Source: Ctena decussata (Eukaryota > Mollusca > Bivalvia > Lucinida > Lucinidae). From it: 64,000 nucleotides of DNA. The position numbers and the translations under genes were made by a program. The notes under the pieces were generated by a model that saw only the letters and a program-made list of their open reading frames with translations, searched no databases and had not been told where the DNA came from. Where the stretch lies: the NCBI GenBank assembly GCA_963989385.1, contig OZ022502.1, positions 821,501 to 885,500 on the forward strand. The letters are read 5' to 3'. This document shows, piece after piece, positions 22,061-32,575 of this stretch. Within the stretch, counting starts at the first letter, position 1; each line of letters opens with the position of its first letter.

Positions 22061-24377
22061 TATTAAAAATATTATGTGCCTAATAAATTTATGTTTTGTT
22101 AAGGATAGCTCGGAGGGGGCTGTTAACTTTGCCATCCGCTCGCATTGTCTTTCTAGTTTGTTGTTCCTACATGTTAGTTACTAGTTCCGGTTCATGCCGT
22201 TAGGAATGTAAAATTCGGTTGTATCAGTTCCAGATCATTGCACCGCTACATCTGAGATAGACGTTTCGAATAGCCGTGAACATAACATAACTTCTAAAGA
22301 GAAAAAATAAAGAAAAAAAATAAAATAAAATAAAACGCTGACAAAACGAGTGTCCTGTTTTTTTTTCCTGACTCCTTTTTCTCTTTGAATTTTTAATTCT
22401 ATATGATGCTGTATGCTCATGACAGACACTGAAAGAAATACTTGCAACGATCCGTTACTAGCTGTCATAAAGTTTCTTTGGTTCGAGTTATTTTCTTTGG
22501 TGAGTAAAACGAGTGACTTGTTTTACTTAAGTAAACTACATGACAAATACAGCTACTGTTAGATAATGGTAGTTAAGCTTACGTACAGAAGTAGGACAAT
22601 ACCGAATTCTTTTAGAAAAACATCCTAAGTGTTTTTCTCACAATCTACTAAATATCCGACATTTGTAAATATTTGATGACTACAGTCACTAGCATTGCTT
22701 AACAATTCCCTGATGTCTCATAGCCAGACAGTAATGTCTTTGTATGACAACAGTTTTGGCCATTTGGCTCTAGATTAACTTATAGATAACAAAAATAACT
22801 GCCTTATATTGTAAACTGGAAATTCACATGGTGGTACGAAACTGTCGTATATACTGTTACATCGTTTGTTTGCTCGCTAAGGGTAAGTTAGTCTCAAGCA
22901 AAAGTAAGTGAAAATTATATTTAAGAGGTCGGCTATGAAGTCCTGAAGGCGGTTGTCAAGACAGATGGCAGATTAAATGGTTTTTGGACTTTCAAGTTGT
23001 TTAAAAACAACTAGGTGGCTGCGAAAGAAGAATGGTTCTTTATACACGTCACTACTTAACCATCGACACACAATATTGTCTATGTAATTAACTGATCATA
23101 TGGCCGAACTATCATGTGGTGGTATTATGTCATTTTAATTAATTTCGATATTAACCTGTGTTACCAAGAACCTAGATGCAACCCTTAACGTTACGTTGCT
23201 GTCGTCCTAATAGCCTATACCAAAGAATTATTAGGGAAATAAACAAAAGCTTATATTCGTAGTCATTTAATGCTTTGTATACTGTTCCTCTAGCTTTGTA
23301 TGTGTTCTGTCTGTTTTACGGCGTCATTTGTAATAGCGTTTTAAAATGGATGGATGCCTTGAAATTTCACGTCCTTTACAATAGTATTTAAGACATATCA
23401 GCCCGATTGGTGGGTGATAAGGCCACACTTATAAAAGATAATTTGATGCCTCCTCATTAGTGAAATAAAAACATGTAAAATAACAATATAAAATCGCTTA
23501 TTACGAAATTTTCAAGAACACCACATCAAGTTCACTAGTATTTTGATATACTTGTTATTGATATGAGTTTCTTATTTTAATCATTACAAAGTTCCATAGC
23601 ATAGTATTTTTGTTTGTTATCAGTATACATCATTGAAGTGGAAACGCTGTAGTTTGACGTTGCATCGATGTTTTTGACTTGTTTGTGTGTAGTGGAAACG
23701 GTCACAATCATTATTTCCTGGTTGATTTACCTTTGCCTTTTGTTTGGAAACAATGACGATTCGAAAAGTTTTGTTCAGTAACAGTAGATGTATTTTTGTA
23801 TCAGGACTGGTTTATTATATATTATAGACTGCGTCACGCGAAAGAACGGTTCTACGTACCTACGATTAATGAATCCTAAACCTTGTCTTTGAATCTGTGC
23901 AACCTCGCTATGTTTTGTGCCTGCAGATTTATCGGAATACATACTTTCTGTCTGTGAACAAAGTTTCAGACATTACGGCACGGATACGCATGCTTTTCAG
24001 AATATTTGCTATTTGCATTGCAACAAGTCCCTTTCTGTGTTTTGCAACTCATAATAGATAACAATGGAGCCACAATGTGTGATTTCGAACAGTGCGGCAT
24101 TGGTGACAAACAAAGACTCTGATTAGAGTGCACTAGAATACAGTGTGTGCTACCTTCGCTTGTCACATCAGCCGTCCATGAAATTGGCTAAACCATACAG
24201 CCAACTGTACAACCTCTGTTGACCTGATGTAAGATAAGGAGGATCTAAATATCATGCCATTGATAGAAGTCACGTGGCAGTATCGTCAGTATGAAACATG
24301 AAAGGCATGAAATAACAGTCTTCATAAGAACACATTTTTATCGATAAGGGTGTGTGGTTTCCTGTTGGTATCAGTCT
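22061..24377. other. Non-coding, nothing recognised
   Basis: No gene or repeat supported. The longest frames (22235-22468 minus, 23966-24166 minus) show no domain. Confidence 0.4.
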
Positions 24378-24442
24378 TTGAGGGCTGGATTTGGATTTTG
24401 ATTGTTTCAGTTCCTGGTCTTTGCATACTTTTTACTTTTTGT
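24378..24442 (+). repeat. Penelope-like 3' terminus
   Basis: GAGGGCTGGATTTGGATTTT, GATTGTTTCAGTTCCTGGTC and TTTGCATACTTTTTACTTTT: the same terminal 62 bp as at 31055, 61960 and, inverted, 25430 and 49180. Confidence 0.75.
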
Positions 24443-24682
24443 AAGAAATAATTTCTACAACATAAACACCTTCTGACAAGCTTTGATGCAGTCTCATATA
24501 TTTAAGAATCCTAAATATTATCCCCCTATAATTCCCTATTGTACTTGGCCAGACAGAAACATTCGTGTGCGATACTTAAACTCATCACTCAGCTTAACAA
24601 AAGCATTTCCGATGAAGAACGCCATTGCGTTGTAGAGTACGTTAGAAATTGATACCATAAAGAAGTGTTGTCATTGATAATT

Positions 24683-24830
24683 TAAAGAGTAACTACACTT
24701 CAGGAACTGACTTAATTAGATCCCAAACCCTATCCCCAACATCAAAGGGAAAAATTGACAAAGACATATCAACAAACAATAAATTACAAGTGATAAGCCG
24801 AGTCAGCAGCTCTTTCCCAAATAGGAAGGC
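24683..24830 (-). repeat. Penelope-like tail, AGAGTAACTACACTTCAG subfamily
   Basis: Close match to 11568-11700 and 32505-32575, including CCCAAACCCTATCCCCAACA and CAGCTCTTTCCCAAATAG. Confidence 0.75.
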
Positions 24831-24954
24831 TATTTGTATACAATATGTTTAATAGTTTATTGATAATTCAAGGGCAAAAACGTTTATCATTGTTTGATTT
24901 TTGATGCCACGGTGTGTTAAATTCATTTATACGTCTATACTAGTATTATATAGA

Positions 24955-25255
24955 GGGGCCGTGGCCAAGTGGTTAGAGACGCTCGGTTATGGTGCAGAAA
25001 GACATCGGAAGGTCGTGAGATCGCGTCCGGGTTTCGCCACCCGACGACTCGAAAACTCTTTCTGTCTAGCCAGCAGTAAATGGGTACCTGCTTCGAATCA
25101 GAGAAGGATAAGGCAGCGAAAAGAGATAGATGTGCTGCGCCTTTCTTAAATGCACATTTTGATATGTTAATTTCATATGCTGTGCCCAAGACACAGTTGG
25201 CCTCTGACCCCAGTGCTCCTACAGCTACTAGGCTATGGGAAACCATTACCTTTTT
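24955..25255 (+). repeat. tRNA-derived SINE, family A
   Basis: The head is GGGGCCGTGGCCAAGTGGTT with a degenerate box B (GTGAGATCGCGTCC). The body has CAGCAGTAAATGGGTACCTG and GGATAAGGCAGCGAAAAG, and the tail is GGCTATGGGAAACCATTACC. It is about 300 bp, slightly longer than the copy at 3403 because of a short insert. Confidence 0.8.
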
Positions 25256-25427
25256 TTCTACACAGGTACGTTATTGTAATCAACGGCACGTGCAATATAA
25301 TTTAAGCTCTACTAGTATAATAAAAACCAAGAAAGGACCACACTTATGTAGCACAGCTACTGCACAGTACCCAGCTTGGTTATAAGCCATCAGCGTACAA
25401 GAAAGAAGCTACTATTTGAATAAAAGT

Positions 25428-25496
25428 AAAAAGTATGCAAAGACCAGGAACTGAAACAATCAAAATCCAAATCCAGCCCTCAAACTATGCTATTCA
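25428..25496 (-). repeat. Penelope-like 3' terminus
   Basis: Reverse complement of the 24378 terminus (AAAAGTATGCAAAGACCAGG on the plus strand). Confidence 0.75.
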
Positions 25497-27403
25497 AAGC
25501 ATCAGCGCTGACTTAAATGTCGACAGTTGTAGGTACCATTACTTTTTTAAATTTTGGATTCAATAAGTTAATATCTTAAATACTTTTTGATGGTATCAGC
25601 TAATGTACGTTATCAGTTAGCTTTGCATTTGCGTTTCTGGGAAAATTTGTACAAGAGTAATGTATCCTTTGTATGACCTAAAAAGACAATCTTGGCAATA
25701 ATAGATAGTGAAAACCATAGTCACAAGAGATTGCTTCGATTGTCCATTTATTTCCTTTAGAACTTAAGAGGGCATGTACTGTAGTTATCTTGACAGAATA
25801 ACAGAGATTGTGTCTTCTGTGCCTGACATATTGCAGCATTATAATTTCTACGGTGTAATTACAAATAATTACACATAATTACAGCAATTCTTACTCTATT
25901 CTATTTAAGTTTCCTACACTGGCTAGATGATCTAATTTAGCCCAGATTTACATATACGTTTGGTGCTGAGATAATGTCAGATATAATTTTAAAATATCGA
26001 TAACTCTTGTCATTAGACAATACAAGCCTAAACCTATTAGTATAATCCAGCCAGACTCACGCTTTACAGACTTGTACGCCGAGTATGTCCCTCTATTAAA
26101 CTCATTTTTTTTAAATAAGAATTCTACCTTCTTGTCAGTTCTTGCGAATTTCTCCCACTTGGCCAATGTGGAATACGTTTATAGTTTAGACTACAGCTAT
26201 AAGCTGTGATATTTCAAAGAATGGTTATTTTTGTCAAGCGTCGTTTTTTTGCAAAAACCTGATCTGTCACCCTCCAGATTAATCCTCTTATTAGTTCGTG
26301 AGAAGGAATGTGACATCAGCCACAGGCACACGAATTACCTACATGGGAGGGTGTAATTAATGTACTTTTAGTTTCTCATACATATGTCAATTTATTCTTT
26401 GTCCATCAATATATTCGAAGAAGACCAGGAAAAGTAGTTCAAATTTATTGAACAGGGGACGATGATACTATCAGAAAATCAAATACTTTTATTTCACCCT
26501 ATGGATTCTCATAGTGACATACGAACTATGAGTTCATAAATGTAGATCACAAACCCAAACATGTCATATTTTCAGACAAAAGACCTTAATTTGAAAGACG
26601 ATCTATTTTAATATTAAATTTGGTCCAGCGCTTTATTGTTTTGGTTTGTTTTATTGTGTCATATTGGATTGTAGTTTTTTTTATTGTATTTTCACACTTT
26701 TAATCGTTGTTGAGTACTCCACGCAAAGATCCAATCTATAGCCAGCATTTTTCCTTAATGACTACAACACCAAGGACAGAGAGATAGGTTGAGACTGTCT
26801 TTATATCTAGCTCTAGACATTAATGTATTCCGCACTCGTTCGTTTTCTTCTTACTTCAGATACGTTGTCTATTCTCAGTACGAACTTGTAAAGCGTCGTT
26901 ATGTTAATGAATTTTTCAATTGTTATAATAATTACTCAATTAATATATACTACATACACCTTACATACTCCAAGATAAAGGCTACACAGTGCCTCTAAGA
27001 AGAACAAAATTATTTTGAGTTTGCTTATAAGTTTCTGAATCTTATTTTGTGACCATGGTTATTTGCTACTTAAGGTTCTCTGATACACTTGAAGATATTT
27101 TATGCCACTTGTTTGCTAAAAGTACAGAAAATTGTGAAATAAACAATTTGTAAAACATGCATTTCTAATGGCGTTAAGTATATTTCCGTATCGGTTTATT
27201 ATCTAATAAATACAAGCAAAAGCAGATAAGAGGCAGTACTGTTGGTATCAGATTGCTTTGTCATTGAAACTGGATAGCTATTTTCTGATTGCTATTTACT
27301 GATTTTCTTCCGGGTGCGTTAAGTTCTTGATCATCGCCTATGATTTTTTCACTTTATAGGCTGATGTAACGACCTTTTTGCTGTTTACATATGAGTTATG
27401 CCG
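25497..27403. other. AT-rich non-coding, nothing recognised
   Basis: A TAATTACA cluster at 25855-25890 is the only local pattern noticed. Confidence 0.4.
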
Positions 27404-27974
27404 CCACTCCTGGTTTTCGACGATCAAATTGTGGCCGTTGTGACATCAGAGTACACTGAATATCCAGAACCCAATTTATCATTCTAAATGACCAAACAGT
27501 CTTTCTTTTTTAACACCGGAGCATTCATTTCCGTCGACACTTCTTGCGAGTTGATAGAGGAGGCCATATTTGATCACGTGGTCTATCAATTTTGGTAACC
27601 ACACCTCCAAGTTTTCGACGATAGAAAACCGGTATCGCAATATTCTTCATGAAATGAAAAGCAACGGTTAGAGAATATGGTTATGTTATTGCACAGTGTT
27701 TTTGATTTTAGCTGAATTTTTTTTTAATTTCTTGCTCCTCCGAAAATATGCAGTGCATAGCATTTACGTGAGCTACTCCTAAAATAGTTCGTTCATTGCG
27801 GAAGAGGAGCCATTGCACACGTGGGCGGGACCTAAGTTTACTGCTCTCTTTGTATTGGTCATATGCACCTACTGACGATTTTGATTTTAGATGGTTTACA
27901 TTTTAGTAGCATTATGCCAAAGCAACTCCCGTGCCTATCTCTGAACTGCTCACATCGTCGAAAACCAAGTGTGG
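27404..27974. mobile_element. Probable MITE with TGGTTTTCGACGAT inverted termini
   Basis: The left terminus (27404-27424) and right terminus (27954-27974) are 21-bp inverted repeats with two mismatches, sharing TGGTTTTCGACGAT. An additional AAGTTTTCGACGAT copy lies inside at about 27610. The length is 571 bp with no ORF. No target duplication could be defined, so the exact ends are tentative. Confidence 0.55.
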
Positions 27975-28589
27975 TCGAATTCCGGGTACTGATTTTAAAA
28001 GTGTAAAATTGTAAATTGCATATCAAAAGATATTTCAATATTGCATTGTTTAATGTATATTACATTTGAATTTCACTGGCACAGCCACCATGTTTAATGA
28101 CATTGCATGCTGCATTGCAAATCATCTCTCGATTAACAACATATCTATGCTCTGTACCTTGTAATATCATAAATTTTAGTTATTCGATACACAGTATTGA
28201 GACCTATGGCTATCTACCTATTCATTTCAAAGAAGAAAAAATAGGAAAAGAGGACCGACTAGAACATACTGATATATTTACCACATGAAGGCACTACAGG
28301 GCCATCCAGTAGAGTTGTATGAAGACTAATCATAACGATGGCGGTATGAAAACCTCTTAATATGCTTACATAAAGCCTGTTGAAGCCACTGCGGCACTAA
28401 AAAGGTGAAAGCACATACATAAGAACTAACATCGAATACGTGATTTGAAAATCCACATGCAATTGTCAGACAACTCGTAATTTTCCTGGACAAGACATAC
28501 AAATTTTCGTGTTGTTTAAGCCAATTTTCTAATATAGGCCTGCAAATGGTAGAATAGTTCTGCTTGAAATAACTAAGGGTAGCCTTGTG
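27975..28589. other. Non-coding, nothing recognised
   Basis: The 63-codon frame at 28097 has no domain or splice support. Confidence 0.35.
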
Positions 28590-28740
28590 ATCATCTGCTA
28601 GGAAAGAGCTGAACTGGCTTTACGCTCATCTTGTTTTACTTATTTTGCCGTATATATCGTTTTTCTTTTCCCATTTTTATGCTTGAGACAGGGTGTAGGA
28701 GCGGACTGTGTCGGGTCCTGATCGCTGCCTTCACATCTAC
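28590..28740 (+). repeat. Penelope-like tail
   Basis: GATCATCTGCTAGGAAAGAG, ACAGGGTGTAGGAGCGGACT and GTCCTGATCGCTGCCTTCAC follow the family order. It abuts a retrozyme-like repeat. Confidence 0.65.
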
Positions 28741-28743
28741 TTG

Positions 28744-28950
28744 ATGTTATTCAGTCTTTTAATCGCCTGCCTTATCAAAATTAAGAAATTACAGTAGGTT
28801 TTTCTCTGGCTTTCGTCGCCAGATCATGTCAGGGTCACTGATGAGGCTTGAATAGCCGAAACTTCGAAGTATGGCCCATGTTCCTTGTTTTGATCAAATG
28901 TGTTCTCTGCTCTTGAAGGAACTCTTATAGATTTTAGTTTCACCACTTTC
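28744..28950 (+). repeat. Retrozyme-like repeat with intact hammerhead
   Basis: Partial monomer: the AATTAAGAAATTACAGTAGG lead-in, the hammerhead at 28832-28877, then CTCTTGAAGGAACTCTTATA, the segment that starts the next monomer in dimeric copies. Confidence 0.75.
28832..28877 (+). ncRNA. Hammerhead ribozyme, type I, complete core
   Basis: Self-cleaving RNA motif. Stem I is GGGTCA (28832-28837) with TGGCCC (28872-28877), six pairs including one G-U. It is extended beyond an internal loop by ATCATG (about 28823) with CATGTT (about 28878). CTGATGA is at 28838-28844. Stem II is GGCT/AGCC with loop TGAAT. GAA is at 28858-28860. Stem III is ACTTCGAAGT with a tiny loop. The predicted cut follows GTA at 28871. 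The very short stem III is typical of animal type I hammerheads in retroelements, which are thought to act as dimers or in tandem transcripts. Confidence 0.85.
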
Positions 28951-29984
28951 AGGAGTTTTGTGGTAGGTCCATCTGTTTGTTGACTTAAAATCCAAACACG
29001 TGGTCAAATAAGCAGTCAAAGCATCATAATAGTTTGGCTGACTATTAGGAAAAGCTTGACTGTTTTGTGCAAATTTATGAGGGAACGGAATCTGGCGCTT
29101 ACGGGGCGTGACATTTTATATTCAAGCCGAGTAAGTAGACATGTCATTTAACGTGTTTTACTGGTAAGCAAGAATGTCTGAGATAATATCCATGTTTAAA
29201 TGATTTTATGAGTCTGTTTGCTATACGATGCATCCTAACACTCGAAAAAACTGTCTTTATAGCAAAATGCGTTTTCCAGCATTTTAATCCCGTTTTGACA
29301 CACGCATACTTGCATGCAGGTATTGCTGTAACGACCGGGAACTAAAAAGGGGATGTGGAGGCAAACTTCGTAATCTATGGATATTTGCTGTTACAATAGA
29401 ACTAATGGTATCATATAAACATGATTAAAGCCACACTCAAGCTGCTAATGGAGAGAAAGAAAAAAAGAACTCAGGCGTTTCTATCAAACTGCTGATAAAA
29501 TAAAAAGACCATGACCTAAAATGACACGGTTGTAAACATTTCATAGAAGCATATATTGGTTTATTATCCTCTTGATACCAATTATATAGCTACATCTCCA
29601 ATAATAGGCCAAGAGCGCTCTTCACATTTTAACAGCCGTAATTTCGAGCAAACCTCGTAAAAGATTCGGAAAGGGTTAATTTTACGTGAAATAGTTAGAG
29701 GCATTGATTATATGCAGACACCCCCATCTCCATAATCGAGTAAAAATATGACGATTCTCGGGCTTGGTTGTAAAGCAGATCATATGTTGAGCCAAGCAAA
29801 TGATAACTATACCATGATGCAATGAAGAAGGGCCTAAGCAGACAACAGAAACCACCTAAAAATCTTTTTACATCCTTCATATATCCAAAGAAATAACCTT
29901 ATTCCATTTCATGTATATCTGGTAAAATTTCTTAATTATTCTAAAACTAAGACCGACTTGTCACAATGACATGAATCTAAGCGG
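28951..29984. other. Non-coding, nothing recognised
   Basis: No gene or known repeat. Confidence 0.4.
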
Positions 29985-30065
29985 AGTCAGTCTTTCCCTT
30001 TGATGTTGGGGATAGGGTTTGGGATCTGATTCAGTCAGTCCCTGAAGTGTAGTTACTCTTTAAAT
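29985..30065 (+). repeat. Penelope-like 3' terminus, GTAGTTACTCTTTAAATT subfamily
   Basis: GATGTTGGGGATAGGGTTTG then CAGTCCCTGAAGTGTAGTTA: the plus-strand counterpart of 24683 and 32505. Confidence 0.75.
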
Positions 30066-30584
30066 TTGAGATGATTTGGCTTTTTGTGTGTTTTTGCATC
30101 AGACCTCTCTTTCCTGATGCCTTTGTATGTCGCCTTTCTCGCGATGCAAGGGTTGAGGTGACTAAATGGGAGACGCCTGCGCTCGAGGTTGATACCTAGG
30201 CGACTCTTACACGATGTCTGCAGCTAATATGTCCCGCGATATACGACAGTAAGTTTGGCTCGGAGAGGGATACTCGTTGCCTACCGATACCTGTCCATCA
30301 TAACTTTTCTTTCAAATGATTGGGTTTTAGCAACACTGAAGAAGTTAAAAACAGAAACGCGAGTCTGTCGCTCTCAATTTGGTATGAATACGTTTACATC
30401 ATTTAGTTACCGAGCGTGTTTTAGCCTTTTCCCGGCTTGCTGTAAAAATGGACGCCTTTCCTGTTGACTGGTTTAAAAGAATACTAAAGTCCAGTACTGA
30501 AATACGGTACTATTGTCGGGGCATCTGTCTTCGTTAGTTTTCCACAGTGCTGGTTCTTATAATACTGATGATTCCACACTTCAA
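30066..30584. other. Non-coding, nothing recognised
   Basis: No feature supported. Confidence 0.35.
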
Positions 30585-30870
30585 AAAAAATGACAAAAAT
30601 CAACAGATAGGGAAACGTCCCTATATGGAGAAGATTCCACATTTCTCCAATAATTGACCAAATCCACAAAAGTGGGAACGTCCTTATACAGAGAAATGTC
30701 CACATTGTCCCAATATCTGAGCAAAACCGATAAATGTGGAACGTCCCTAGATAGAGACGTTTTCACACATTCCCGAAAAATGGCCAAAATCAACAATGTG
30801 GAAACGTACCTTTATAGCGACGTTTCGACATTCTCATCCCCAAACGACTAAAATCAATAAATATGGAAGC
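30585..30870. repeat. Minisatellite 1, about 63-bp units with internal hairpins
   Basis: Four to five units, each AAAATCAACA, a GTGGAAACGTCCCT stretch, a TATAGAGA centre, then ACGTTTCCACATTCTCC and a link. GGAAACGTC and GACGTTTC within each unit are inverted, so each unit can form a hairpin. A further unit lies at 31565-31645. Confidence 0.75.
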
Positions 30871-31560
30871 CAAAAGATAATAGACTACTGACAGCGTGGA
30901 ATACTTACAATAATAAATACGCCAATCTGGCCATAATTGGAGAACCTACCATCGTTAAGAATAGTAACGATGATTTATAACACACTGCTCACTCGGTTGG
31001 CCATGTGCTCTCTGTATCTTGATTATTTGTAATCTTAGTTGTTTCCAACTATGGTTTGAGGGCTGGATTTGGATTTTGATTGTTTCAGTTCCTGGTCTTT
31101 GCATACTTTTTACTTTTATACTCCAATTCGGCACGAAAAGGACTACTTACCATCATTAGTATTCCACACTGTCCGACTGACAATTATAAACACACCGATT
31201 TGGTCCCATTTTGAGTACCTATTACCGTTAGTATTCCACATAGCCAGTAGATGACTGTGGATTACAAACACTGATAAATACAATGAAATGACAAAAATTG
31301 GATCCTATCATCTCTAGTATTCCCCCGGTCCTATTGGCAGTGTGGAATACTAACCATGACAACCACTACAAATTGGAGTACCGATCATCGTTTCTATTCC
31401 ATTATGTCCTACTGGCAATGTGGAATACTGATGATGATAGTTACTCATATTTGGTGCATATTGGACTACCTTTAATCGTCAGTAATTCACACTGCCAGCA
31501 TGACATTCTGGAATAAAACGATGATGAATACACCGATTTGGCCCTGACGTACTGATGTTT
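30871..31560. repeat. Minisatellite 2, about 105-bp units with TAGTATTCCACACTG dyads
   Basis: Units repeat GTATTCCACACTG, CCTACTGGCA(G/A)TGTGGAATACT, GATGA(T)AA-type and ACACCGATTTGGCCC phrases at about 30890, 31140, 31230, 31320, 31400 and 31480. GTATTCCAC and GTGGAATAC are inverted within units. A Penelope-like tail (30985-31118) interrupts the array. The array itself splits minisatellite 1. Confidence 0.7.
30985..31118 (+). repeat. Penelope-like tail inside minisatellite 2
   Basis: CACTCGGTTGGCCATGTGCT to TTTGCATACTTTTTACTTTT, nearly identical to 61890-62019. Confidence 0.8.
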
Positions 31561-31645
31561 CAGATTTTTAAAAAATGACCACAATCAACAGATGTGGAAA
31601 CGTCCCTTTATAAAGAAGTTTCTTCATTTTTCCAATACTTAACAA
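31561..31645. repeat. Outlying unit of minisatellite 1
   Basis: CAATCAACAGATGTGGAAAC and CGTCCCTTTATAAAGAAGTT match the 30585-30870 units, on the far side of minisatellite 2. Confidence 0.7.
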
Positions 31646-32504
31646 AAAATCAAAAATATACAGTACAATAAATTTAGTACACTGAATTTTATTGGCGACG
31701 GTTCTTAATTTTTCTCGATGTATATATTCCTCTCAAGCAAAACCAGCAACAATCGCTTGTTTCTCAATCTCTGAACTGAAGGCAAATAAATCCCTTTAGT
31801 ACAGAAAGGTGCCGTAACCGTTTCTCTAATAGTACTTGATGTCATTTTGCACTGCTGAGATGACATCTGTTTTCCATGATTAATGTGAAAAGTATCAGAA
31901 CTGACATATTTTGCCAGTCTCTGCCGCTCCAATTTCAGAAGTAGCACAAATAGCACCAAAGGGCATTCCATTTAGAAATGACACAACTTATTCAGTTTAT
32001 TATTAATGTAATGTCTTATCACCCTTATGTTGCCCATATATATGCCGAAATAACCTCTCAAATATTTATACTTTATCATAGACAAATTAGATAAGACGGT
32101 AATGATCAGGTTCAAAAACCGAAGATTCCCATATTCTTCCATAAACAGCAAATGGTAAATGGAGAGAATAAAGATGATACACAAAGCAAAACAATACAAA
32201 CGAATGGACTGACTTGATTTAGCGAACTCAACTGACGGACCAATACTTATACAGTCAAGTGCGGTTGCTATCGACGATGTAGTCTCTCTGGTAATGATTT
32301 ATAAAATTGCTGAACTGATATAAACCAGTTGTGACACTACCCAGTATTGCCAGTGAGACAGAGACTGTAAGAGACAGAAACAAGAAATGATTGATAGGTC
32401 TACTAGGCATTACTGAAACGTGATATCTCAGTAGTCTTTCTGAAACACAATATACCGTTGTAGACAAGACTCTATTCTGTCTGCAAAAGCATTTAGGTAA
32501 ATTC
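31646..32504. other. Non-coding, nothing recognised
   Basis: The minus frame 31705-31971 and its neighbour 31972-32199 show no recognised domain. Confidence 0.35.
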
Positions 32505-32575
32505 AAAGAGTAACTACACTTCAGGAACTGACTGAATCAGATCCCAAACCCTATCCCCAACATCAAAGGGATAAA
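32505..32575 (-). repeat. Penelope-like 3' terminus
   Basis: AAAGAGTAACTACACTTCAG through CCCAAACCCTATCCCCAACA, same subfamily as 11568. Confidence 0.75.
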
